DNA from: Acidobacteriota bacterium
GTDB taxonomy: Bacteria > Acidobacteriota > Vicinamibacteria > Vicinamibacterales > UBA2999
Assembly (NCBI GenBank): GCA_020851565.1
Contig: JADZCN010000082.1
Location: 37,752 to 101,751 of the forward strand
Direction of reading: 5' to 3'
Length of the DNA: 64,000 nt
Part shown: piece after piece, positions 57,274 through 64,000 of the stretch
How the letters are laid out: each line of letters starts with the position of its first letter
Numbering within the stretch: the first letter of the stretch is position 1
Made by a program: the position numbers and the translations under genes
Notes under the pieces: generated by a model
The model's input: the letters and a program-made list of their open reading frames with translations, nothing else
What the model was told of the DNA's origin: nothing
The model's database searches: none

Positions 57274-60200
57274 ATGTCTTTATCTTTTCGACGATACCGA
57301 TACCTGCTGCTCCTGTCGTGCCTGCTGGCATGGCCCGTCTCCAGTGCCAATGCACAGGGTGTGACCACCGGCTCGTTGACCGGGGTGGTTACCGATTCCC
57401 AGATGCTGCCCGTCTCGGGCGCCAGCGTGATCGCGATCCACGCGCCATCGGGGACCAATTACGAGGCGACCACCCGCGCCGACGGTCGATTCACGATCCT
57501 CGGCGTCCGCGTCGGCGGCCCGTACATCGTCACCGTGGCCTACGTCGGCACCGGCACGGCGTTCGAGCCGCAGACGGTCGAGGACGTGATGGTCAACCTC
57601 GGCGTAGCGACCGATGTCGACATCACGGTGAAGGCCATCGCGGTCCAGGAGACGGTGACGGTCGTCGGCCAGTCGGACGCGGTGTTCAGCTCGAACCGGA
57701 CGGGCGCTGCGACCGCGGTGGTGCGCGAGCAGATCGCCACGCTGCCGAACCTGAGCAACCGCCTCGAGAACTACACGCGCCTCACTCCGCAGGCCAGCGG
57801 CCTGTCGGTGGCGGGACAGGACAGCCGCCTGAACAACATCACGGTGGACGGCTCGTACTTCAACAACTCGTTCGGCCTCAACAACTCGCCTGGCGATCGC
57901 ACGGGCGTTGCGCCAATCTCTCCGCAGGCCGTCGAGCAGATCCAGGTGAACGTCGCCCCCTACGACGTGCGACAGGGCAACTTCGTGGGCGCCGGCATCA
58001 ACACCGTGACGCGAAGCGGGACCAACCAGTTCACCGGCTCGGTGTACCGGCAGTTCCGTAACGAGGACCAGGTGGGCACGAAGGCAAAGAACCTCACGGT
58101 CAACCCGGGCACGTTCGAATTCGCCAACACGGGCGGCTGGGTCGGAGGCCCGATCGTACGGAACAAGGCGTTCTTCTTCGGCAACATCGAGGACGAGGCG
58201 CTGACGCAGCCGGGCACGACCTTCCGGGCCAACGCCGGTGGCGAGCCCGTCGTCGGCGGCACGACCCGCGTGCTGGCATCGGACCTGAACGCGGTGAGCC
58301 AGTTCATGCAGTCGAATTTCAGCTACGACACCGGTGGCTACGAGGGATACGACTTCGAGGTGCCGGCCCGCCGCTACCTGGTGAAGGGCGACTACAACGT
58401 GAACTCGTCGAACAAGATCACGTTCCGCTACCTGCAGCTCGACTCGAGCTCGGACATCCTCATGTCCAACTCGAGCTCGCTCGGCTTCGGCAACCGCCGG
58501 ACGAACCAGTTCTCGATGAACTTCGCCAACTCGAACTACAAGCAGCTCGAGGAGATCAAGTCCGGCGTCGGCGAGTGGAACTCGGTCATCGGCAACACGA
58601 TGTCGAACTCGCTCATCATCGGCTACACCTACCAGGACGAGAGCCGCGAGTCGGTCGGGAGCATCTTCCCGATGATCGACATCCTCGGCGGCGACAACAC
58701 CGGCTACATGTCGCTCGGCTTCGAACCCTTCACGCCGAACAACGAGCTCCGCTACAAGACGTTCCAGCTCCAGAACAACTTCACGAAGTTCAGCAACAAA
58801 CACACGCTGACCTTCGGTGGCACCTTCGAGCGCTACACGTCCGAGAACGTGTTCTTCCCCGGCTCGCAGAGCGCCTACGTCTACAACTCGCTGGACGACT
58901 TCTACGCGGACCTCAACGGCTACATCGCGAACCCGAACCGCACGACCTCACCGGTGACGCTGCGGCGGTTCCAGGTGCGGTGGAACAACATCCCCGGCCA
59001 GGAGAAGCCGCTGCAGCCGCTGGAGGTGACCTACACCGGCGCCTACGCGCAGGACGAGTGGAGCGTGTCGGACAACCTCAAGCTCACGGCGGGGGTGCGC
59101 TTCGACGTGCCCTTCTTCGGCGAGACGGGCTACGAGAACGCGGTGGCCGACGCGCTGACGTTCCGCGACGAGGCCGGCCAGCCTGTTCAGTACTCAACGG
59201 CCAAGCTGCCGGACGCGAACATTCTGTGGTCGCCTCGACTCGGCTTCAACTGGAACGTGGACCCGGAGCGCCGGACGCAGGTGCGCGGAGGCACGGGCAT
59301 CTTCACGGGTCGCCCGGCCTACGTGTGGATCTCCAACCAGGTGGGCAACACCGGCGTGCTGACGGGATTCGAGCAGCTGGACAACACGACGGCGCGGCCG
59401 TTCAACCCTGATCCCAACCGCTACAAGCCGGCGAACGTGACCGGCGCGCCGGCCTCGCAGTTCGAACTGGCGCTGACGGATCCGGACTTCAAGTTCCCTC
59501 AGCTCTGGCGGACGAACGTGGCCATCGACCGGCGACTGCCCTGGGGCATCACCGGGACGGCCGAGTTCCTCTACAACCGCGACGTCAACGGCGTCTACTA
59601 CATCAACGCGAATCTCCCGGCTCCGCAGTCCGGGTTCGCCGGCGCCGATCCCCGCCCGCGGTACACGAGCACCCGGATCAACTCGCAGGTCCAGAACGCG
59701 GTCGTCCTCAAGAACCAGAACGTGGGCCGGTCGTGGAACCTCGCGTTCTCGGCCGCCAAGAACTTCACCGGCGGCTTCATGAAGTCCGCGTACAGCTACG
59801 GAGAGGCCAAGAACACCGTGGATCCGGGCTCGATCGCCTTCGGATCGTGGAACAACAACCAGCACCCGGGCGACCCGAACAACCCCGGTCTCGGGTACGC
59901 AGCCGGCTCGCCGGGCCACCGGTTCTTCCTGTCGGGCTCCTACGGCAGGGAGTACTTCGGCTTCGGCGCGACGACCGTGTCGGTCTTCTACGAGGCCCGC
60001 ACGATCGGGAATGCCAGCTACGTGTTCTCGGGCGATCTCAATGGTGACGGCGGCACGCTGAACGACCTCATCTACATCCCTCGGGACGTCTCCGAGATGA
60101 ACTTCCAGACCTTCACGGCGAGCGGCCGCACCTACACGGCGGCCGACCAGGCAGCGGCCTGGAACGCTTACATCGAGCAGGACGACTACCTGCGCGAGCA

Positions 60201-60564
60201 TCGCGGCGAGTACGCGCAGCGCGGCGCCGTGTTCCTCCCGCTCGTCCACCGTCTCGACTTCAGCGTCGCCCAGGATCTGTACGCGTCGCTGAAGGGCCGT
60301 CGCCACTCGTTCCAGTTCCGGGCCGATTTCATCAACTTCGGCAACCTGCTGAACAACAGCTGGGGTGTGGCCCAGCGGCTCGTGTCGAACTCGCCGCTGG
60401 TCGTCCCCACCTCGGCGCAGGGCGGCCCCCTGGACGCGCAGGGACGCGCGCAGTACCGCATGCGCGTGGTGAACAACGAGCTGATGTCCCGGTCCTACGA
60501 GCAGACCGCCGATCTGCTGGACGTCTGGCGCATCCAGTTCATGATCCGCTACACGTTCAACTGA
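57274..60564 (+). CDS. Oar-like TonB-dependent receptor with carboxypeptidase-regulatory domain
   Basis: 1096 residues. A signal peptide (YLLLLSCLLAWPVSSANA) precedes a carboxypeptidase regulatory-like beta-sandwich (GSLTGVVTDSQMLPVSGASV, TTRADGRFTILGVRVGG), then a linker (VQETVTVVGQSDAVFSSNRT), a plug with NNITVDGSYFNNSFGLNNSPG and QVNVAPYDVRQGNFVGAGIN, and a long barrel ending in a Phe-Asn (WRIQFMIRYTFN). This layout is that of Myxococcus Oar and the many Acidobacteria TonB receptors. Ligand unknown; oligosaccharides or proteins are possible. TAACAG and TTACTC hexamers lie upstream, but I cannot fix the promoter. It ends at a very strong hairpin terminator. The ExbB/D set at 63 kb may supply its energy. 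Confidence 0.93.
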   Translation: MSLSFRRYRYLLLLSCLLAWPVSSANAQGVTTGSLTGVVTDSQMLPVSGASVIAIHAPSGTNYEATTRADGRFTILGVRVGGPYIVTVAYVGTGTAFEPQTVEDVMVNLGVATDVDITVKAIAVQETVTVVGQSDAVFSSNRTGAATAVVREQIATLPNLSNRLENYTRLTPQASGLSVAGQDSRLNNITVDGSYFNNSFGLNNSPGDRTGVAPISPQAVEQIQVNVAPYDVRQGNFVGAGINTVTRSGTNQFTGSVYRQFRNEDQVGTKAKNLTVNPGTFEFANTGGWVGGPIVRNKAFFFGNIEDEALTQPGTTFRANAGGEPVVGGTTRVLASDLNAVSQFMQSNFSYDTGGYEGYDFEVPARRYLVKGDYNVNSSNKITFRYLQLDSSSDILMSNSSSLGFGNRRTNQFSMNFANSNYKQLEEIKSGVGEWNSVIGNTMSNSLIIGYTYQDESRESVGSIFPMIDILGGDNTGYMSLGFEPFTPNNELRYKTFQLQNNFTKFSNKHTLTFGGTFERYTSENVFFPGSQSAYVYNSLDDFYADLNGYIANPNRTTSPVTLRRFQVRWNNIPGQEKPLQPLEVTYTGAYAQDEWSVSDNLKLTAGVRFDVPFFGETGYENAVADALTFRDEAGQPVQYSTAKLPDANILWSPRLGFNWNVDPERRTQVRGGTGIFTGRPAYVWISNQVGNTGVLTGFEQLDNTTARPFNPDPNRYKPANVTGAPASQFELALTDPDFKFPQLWRTNVAIDRRLPWGITGTAEFLYNRDVNGVYYINANLPAPQSGFAGADPRPRYTSTRINSQVQNAVVLKNQNVGRSWNLAFSAAKNFTGGFMKSAYSYGEAKNTVDPGSIAFGSWNNNQHPGDPNNPGLGYAAGSPGHRFFLSGSYGREYFGFGATTVSVFYEARTIGNASYVFSGDLNGDGGTLNDLIYIPRDVSEMNFQTFTASGRTYTAADQAAAWNAYIEQDDYLREHRGEYAQRGAVFLPLVHRLDFSVAQDLYASLKGRRHSFQFRADFINFGNLLNNSWGVAQRLVSNSPLVVPTSAQGGPLDAQGRAQYRMRVVNNELMSRSYEQTADLLDVWRIQFMIRYTFN

Positions 60565-60597
60565 GAACGCAGATGACGCAGATGGCGCAGATGTAGG
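60565..60597. repeat. CGCAGATG short word array (inverse ATCTGCG)
   Basis: AACGCAGATGA, CGCAGATGG and CGCAGATGT in tandem right after the stop codon of the Oar-like gene. Its inverse complement matches the first words of the ileS insert (CATCTGCG). Confidence 0.7.
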
Positions 60598-60607
60598 CCA
60601 GAAGGGC

Positions 60608-60642
60608 GGCCCCGGTCGGAGCAACCGGCCGGGGCCGTTTTG
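60608..60642 (+). terminator. Intrinsic terminator after the Oar-like receptor gene
   Basis: A 13-bp stem with one G-U pair (CGGCCCCGGTCGG at 60608-60620, CCGGCCGGGGCCG at 60626-60638), an AGCAA loop and TTTT. Confidence 0.93.
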
Positions 60643-60693
60643 ACATGCGGTGTCGGCTGCACGGGCGCCGCGGACGCCAGACGGTGCCCTCGC

Positions 60694-60757
60694 TCCCGCA
60701 CCCGTCCGCACCTGCCCGCACCCGCCCGCACCTGCCCGCACTCGGCCGCACCCGTAC
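60694..60757. repeat. CCGCACC short word array
   Basis: Units CCGCACCCGT, CCGCACCTGC, CCGCACCCGC and CCGCACTCGG with a 10-nt period, ending just upstream of TAGACT (60760-60765), the likely -10 of the next TPR gene. Confidence 0.65.
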
Positions 60758-60787
60758 GCTAGACTGCGGCGAGGGAGGTCCCTGTCC

Positions 60788-62536
60788 ATGTCCCGCCGCG
60801 TCCTCACGACCCTCGCGCTGGCCCTGGCCTTGTTCGCCGGCGCGTTTCCGCGAGCCCAGCAGGCCTCGCTCGGCCGGATCGACTTTCCAACGTCGGCGAC
60901 CGGCCCGGCCCAGGAGGCCTTCACCCGCGGCGTGCTGCTCCTGCACAGCTTTGAGTACGACGACGCGCGCGAGGCATTCCAGGAGGCACAGAAGGTCGAC
61001 CCGGGCTTCGCGATGGCCTTCTGGGGCGAGGTCATGACCTATAACCACCCGCTGTGGGGTCAGACGTCCCCGGAGAGCGCACAGGCGGCACTCGGCCGCC
61101 TGGCGCCCATGCCGGCGGACCGGCAAGCCAGGGCGGGATCGGAGAAGGAGCGGGCGTGGCTGCAGGCCGTCGAAGCGCTGTTCGGCCCGGGCGACAAGCT
61201 GGCACGCGACACCGCCTACGCCAGCCGCATGCGCCAGATGCACGAGCGCTTCCCGGACGATCTCGAGGTGAAGGCCTTCTACGCGCTGGCGATCCTCGGC
61301 ACGAGCCACGGAGGCCGTGACATGGCTACCTACATGAAGGCGGCGGCGCTGGCGGAGGACGTCTACCGGCAGAACCCACAGCACCCGGGCGCCGCGCACT
61401 ACCTGATTCACGCCTACGACGACCCGATTCACGCACCGCTCGGGCTCCGCTATGCGGAAGCGTATGCCAGGATCGCACCGTCGGCATCGCACGCCCTCCA
61501 CATGCCGTCGCACATCTACTTCGCGCTGGGTATGTGGGACGAGGCGAGTGATATGAACGAGCGCTCGTTCCGGGCCGCCGACGAGCGGGTGGCCCGTAAA
61601 GGCCTCGGCGTCGACGATCGCGGCTTCCACGCCCTCCTGTGGCTGGGCTACAGCTACCTTCAGCAGGGGCGCCTGGCCGACGCCCGGGGCGTGCTCGACC
61701 AGATCGAGCAAGCCGCGGCGAAGAGCGGCTCGGTCAGGACGCGCGGCCACCTGGCCCTCGCGCGCGCCGCGTGGCTGGTCGAGACACGCCGGTGGATGGA
61801 CGCAAAGCCCGCGGTAGATCCCGAGGGCCTGGGCGCCGATGCGACCGCAGCCGACCTGTTCGCCATCGGCATGTCCGCCTTCAGGAGCGGCAACCGGATG
61901 GGCGGGAGCGAGGCGCTCCAGCGCATGGCCCTGCTCGTCGGGGACGGCGATCGTCCGCTCCGCAGCGTCACGACGGCCCGCCCGACGCCCGCACCGCGAT
62001 CCGGGCCGACTCGTCCGGGTGTCACCCCCATCCCGACGCCACGGCCGATGAGGCCCGAGCCGCCGATGGTCCAGGGCGCACAGGCGCAGATCGGGCTGCC
62101 CGCGGCGGGGGGCACGAACGATCGCCGCGTGGCCGCTGTGATGGCCCAGCAACTCGAGGCCGTCCTCATCTTCTCCGAGGGCCGGCGGGACGAGGCGATT
62201 GTCCTCGCGAGGCAGGCCGCCGCGGTCGAGGACGGTTTGAGCTTCGAGTTCGGCCCCCCGCTCCCGGTGAAGCCCGGACACGAGCTCGTCGGTGACCTGC
62301 TCCTGGACGTGCGGCGTCCTGGCGAGGCGATTCCGGAGTACGAAGCGGCCCTCAGGAAGACGCCGGGGCGTGCCCTGTCGCTCCTCGGACTGTACCGGGC
62401 AGCCACGGCGGTGCGGAACGCGGAGAAGGCGCAGGCCGCGGCCGCCGAGCTGCGGAAGATCTGGCACCGCGCCGACAAGACGCTGCCCGAGCTCAGGGAG
62501 ATCCTGGCCGTCGCCCCGACATCGAGCTCTCGTTAG
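60788..62536 (+). CDS. TPR-repeat exported protein
   Basis: 582 residues with a signal peptide (VLTTLALALALFAGAFPRAQ). TPR-like helical pairs run through it: AQEAFTRGVLLLHSFEYDDAREAFQEAQKVDPGFAMAFWGE at the N-terminus, AHYLIHAYDDPIHAPLGLRYAEAYARIAP in the centre, and a final ELVGDLLLDVRRPGEAIPEYEAALRKTPG. The central part (ALHMPSHIYFALGMWDEAS) is a motif I know from proteins of unknown function in Acidobacteria and Planctomycetes. A Pro-rich linker at about 400-430 separates the halves. The ATG at 60788 has GGGAGG 9 nt upstream; TAGACT at 60760-60765 can be the -10. Function unknown. Confidence 0.83.
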   Translation: MSRRVLTTLALALALFAGAFPRAQQASLGRIDFPTSATGPAQEAFTRGVLLLHSFEYDDAREAFQEAQKVDPGFAMAFWGEVMTYNHPLWGQTSPESAQAALGRLAPMPADRQARAGSEKERAWLQAVEALFGPGDKLARDTAYASRMRQMHERFPDDLEVKAFYALAILGTSHGGRDMATYMKAAALAEDVYRQNPQHPGAAHYLIHAYDDPIHAPLGLRYAEAYARIAPSASHALHMPSHIYFALGMWDEASDMNERSFRAADERVARKGLGVDDRGFHALLWLGYSYLQQGRLADARGVLDQIEQAAAKSGSVRTRGHLALARAAWLVETRRWMDAKPAVDPEGLGADATAADLFAIGMSAFRSGNRMGGSEALQRMALLVGDGDRPLRSVTTARPTPAPRSGPTRPGVTPIPTPRPMRPEPPMVQGAQAQIGLPAAGGTNDRRVAAVMAQQLEAVLIFSEGRRDEAIVLARQAAAVEDGLSFEFGPPLPVKPGHELVGDLLLDVRRPGEAIPEYEAALRKTPGRALSLLGLYRAATAVRNAEKAQAAAAELRKIWHRADKTLPELREILAVAPTSSSR

Positions 62537-62636
62537 CCCAGGGGGAATCGGAGCGGCGGCGGGCACGGGCGATCCCTGTGGTGCCGCGGCGGCGCGCCGC
62601 AGTCTCGGCGCATGGCAGGGCCGCGTATGAAAGACA

Positions 62637-62668
62637 AAGGGCCGTCCGGAGCAGTCCGGACGGCCCTT
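62637..62668 (-). terminator. Intrinsic terminator of the exbB-exbD-exbD operon
   Basis: A perfect 14-bp stem (AAGGGCCGTCCGGA at 62637-62650, TCCGGACGGCCCTT at 62655-62668) with a GCAG loop. On the minus strand it is followed by a T-rich TTTGTCTTT. It is 28 nt after the second exbD gene. Confidence 0.88.
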
Positions 62669-62695
62669 GGCCTTCGGAAGGGATCGTGGCGCGAG

Positions 62696-63166
62696 CTAGT
62701 CGGTGCCGGTGGCTCCGGCCGCGCGGCGCATGGCCTCGGTGACGATGCCGACCTTCTCGACCCCGGCGCCCTTGGCGGCGTCGATGACCTCGACGATATC
62801 GCCGTAGCGGAGCGATCCGGCGCCGGCGATGAACATCGTCTTGTCCTTGCGGGTCTCGAAGATGGTGCGGAGGCGGCTCTCGAGCTCCTGGACGGTGACG
62901 TCCTGCTTGTTGACCGAGATCCGGCGATCGGCGGTGTACTCGAGCACGATCTGCGAGATGTCCACCTGCTGCTGCTGGGCCTGCTGTGTCTCGGCCGGGA
63001 GGTTGATGTCCAGGCCTTTCTGGGAGAGCGGCAGGGCCGCCATGAAGATGACGAGCAGCACGAGCAGCACGTCAATCATGGGAGTGATGTTCATGTCGCC
63101 CGACACTTCGAGCTTCTTGCCCATGAACACTTTTTCGGCGCCGAAATGCTGATGCGCGTGGGCCAT
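62696..63166 (-). CDS. ExbD/TolR family energy-transducing protein (second copy)
   Basis: 156 residues. A single helix (ITPMIDVLLVLLVIFMAALPL, about residues 27-47) carries the Asp that takes protons from ExbB, in the MNITPMID motif. The periplasmic domain is DINLPAETQQAQQQQVDISQIVLEY, then RISVNKQDVTVQELESRLRTI and MFIAGAGSLRYGDIVEVIDAAKGAGV. A Gln-rich stretch is unusual for ExbD. Two ExbD-like genes in tandem are common in Acidobacteria and suggest a heteromeric stator. The gene starts 2 nt after the first exbD stop. Confidence 0.9.
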   Translation of the reverse strand: MAHAHQHFGAEKVFMGKKLEVSGDMNITPMIDVLLVLLVIFMAALPLSQKGLDINLPAETQQAQQQQVDISQIVLEYTADRRISVNKQDVTVQELESRLRTIFETRKDKTMFIAGAGSLRYGDIVEVIDAAKGAGVEKVGIVTEAMRRAAGATGTD

Positions 63167-63168
63167 GA

Positions 63169-63606
63169 CTAGTTACCTCCCGCCTGGCCGGGCCGCTGCT
63201 TCGGGTCGGTGATGAGGCCCATGTCCTCGATGCCGGCCGAGCGGAGCTGGTCCATGGCGCCCATGACGGCGCTGTACTGGGCGTCCTCATCGGCCTTGAT
63301 CAGGACGATGCGCTCGGTCTTCGCCTCGAGGATGTCCTCGACGCGCTGCCGCAGTTCGTCCTCGCGGACGGGCACGCCGTTGACGAAGAAGCGGCCCTGC
63401 GAATCGACGGCGACGACGGTCTGGTCCTGCGTCTCGGGCTTGTCCGAGCTGTAGGCTGCAACGGGCAGCTTGACGTCCGCGCCCTTCTGCAGCAGTGGCG
63501 CCACGATCATCATGATGATGAGCAGCACCAGCATCACGTCCACGAGCGGGGTGACATTGATGTCGGATTTGATTCCGCCTTTTGCCCCGCCGACGTCCAT
63601 TGCCAT
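63169..63606 (-). CDS. ExbD/TolR family energy-transducing protein (first copy)
   Basis: 145 residues. The helix with the proton-accepting Asp is SDINVTPLVDVMLVLLIIMMIVAPL (Asp in PLVDVML). The periplasmic part (ADVKLPVAAYSSDKPETQDQ, VAVDSQGRFFVNGVPVREDELRQRV, EDAQYSAVMGAMDQLRSAGI) is typical of ExbD. It shares the fold with the second copy but differs in sequence over most of its length, so these are not a recent duplication. It lies 75 nt after exbB, with strong AAGGAG before its ATG. Confidence 0.9.
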   Translation of the reverse strand: MAMDVGGAKGGIKSDINVTPLVDVMLVLLIIMMIVAPLLQKGADVKLPVAAYSSDKPETQDQTVVAVDSQGRFFVNGVPVREDELRQRVEDILEAKTERIVLIKADEDAQYSAVMGAMDQLRSAGIEDMGLITDPKQRPGQAGGN

Positions 63607-63681
63607 GTCGGTTCTCCTTCAGTTGCCGTCGCACGATGGCAGGCGCCGGGATGTCCCCGGCGCCTGCCCCCGTGGCAAAGA

Positions 63682-64000
63682 CTAGTGGGCGGTCTTCTTG
63701 ATGAAGTAGTCCACCATCTCCGACGAGGAGTTGTCCATCTCCACGTTGAAGTACTCGAGGCGGCCCGACAGGTAGTTGTAGAACCACACCGCCGGGATGG
63801 CGACGAACAGGCCGAGCGCGGTTTCGACGAGCGCTTCCGCGAGACCGGCCGAGACCGCGCCGATGCCGCCCGAGCCCGTCGACGCGATACCGACGAACGC
63901 GTTGATGACGCCGACGACCGTGCCGAGCAGACCCACGAACGGCGCCGTGGCGCCGATGGTGGCGAGGCCCGAGACGCCCTTCTTCAGGTCGTTCGAGGTG
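63682..64000 (-). CDS. ExbB/TolQ/MotA family proton channel (5' end cut by the window)
   Basis: About 105 C-terminal residues are visible. The reading frame runs to the window end (TSNDLKKGVSGLATIGATAP, then FVGLLGTVVGVINAF). GLLGTVVGVINAFVGIA and GLAEALVETALGLFVAIPAVW are the ExbB signatures, including the Thr that lines the proton path. It couples proton flow to TonB or TolA and should serve the two TonB receptors in this window. The C-terminal tail ends DYFIKKTAH. Confidence 0.92.
   Translation of the reverse strand, partial: TSNDLKKGVSGLATIGATAPFVGLLGTVVGVINAFVGIASTGSGGIGAVSAGLAEALVETALGLFVAIPAVWFYNYLSGRLEYFNVEMDNSSSEMVDYFIKKTAH

Overview
The window is GC-rich, densely coded bacterial chromosome that looks like Acidobacteriota, most likely a Vicinamibacteria-type genome. 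The taxon is an inference from family content: two FtsX/MacB-type permeases without their own ATPase (ADOP type), one coupled to a PadR repressor; an Oar-like TonB receptor with an N-terminal carboxypeptidase-regulatory domain; a winged-helix regulator fused through a membrane segment to TolB-like repeats; DUF2911; and secreted TPR proteins. No phage, insertion sequence, CRISPR array or rRNA was seen. The one RNA gene found is a selenocysteine tRNA (selC).

Layout. 1-5.4 kb: end of a cobalamin-binding radical SAM gene, a small metallothionein, a secreted protein plus a one-helix membrane protein, an M20 peptidase and an aminotransferase. 5.5-10.1 kb (minus strand): a PQQ-type dehydrogenase, then a coupled trio of retropepsin-like protease, MoaD/ThiS-like protein and BNR-repeat protein. 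10.2-17.9 kb: winged-helix/PD40 regulator, TonB receptor, and a PadR-ADOP pair behind twin 21-bp operators. 17.9-22.7 kb (minus): an autoregulated TetR-TolC-HlyD-MFS tripartite efflux operon. 23-25 kb: DUF2911, MobA-like transferase, cold-shock protein, selC. 25-30.8 kb (minus): fumarase, ErpA, then a four-gene operon of Fur-rubrerythrin fusion, PHP phosphoesterase, an ABC-ATPase-like protein without its nucleotide-binding motifs, and a cold-shock-like protein. 30.9-38.8 kb: ADOP permease, exported methyltransferase, BioY/ThiD, MoaE-MoaD, PrfA-PrmC, HIT. 38.8-43 kb (minus): GNAT, HAD phosphatase, M16 peptidase pair. 43-48.8 kb: IleS-LspA-Lgt-RluD-NUDIX. 48.8-56 kb: Lon, DksA-like, an unknown zinc-knuckle protein, L28, RidA, Rel. 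56-64 kb: TPR lipoprotein, Oar receptor, TPR protein and an ExbD-ExbD-ExbB set cut by the window end.

Two genome-wide traits stand out. First, many intergenic gaps hold short arrays of degenerate 7-12-nt words from about eight word families, and some of these arrays have entered genes (ileS, the tail of the MobA-like gene, the start of an M16 peptidase). Second, many genes have a good -10 hexamer only 6-11 nt before the start codon and no Shine-Dalgarno, which points to leaderless mRNAs. All protein functions are assigned from motifs and family knowledge; no database search was run.
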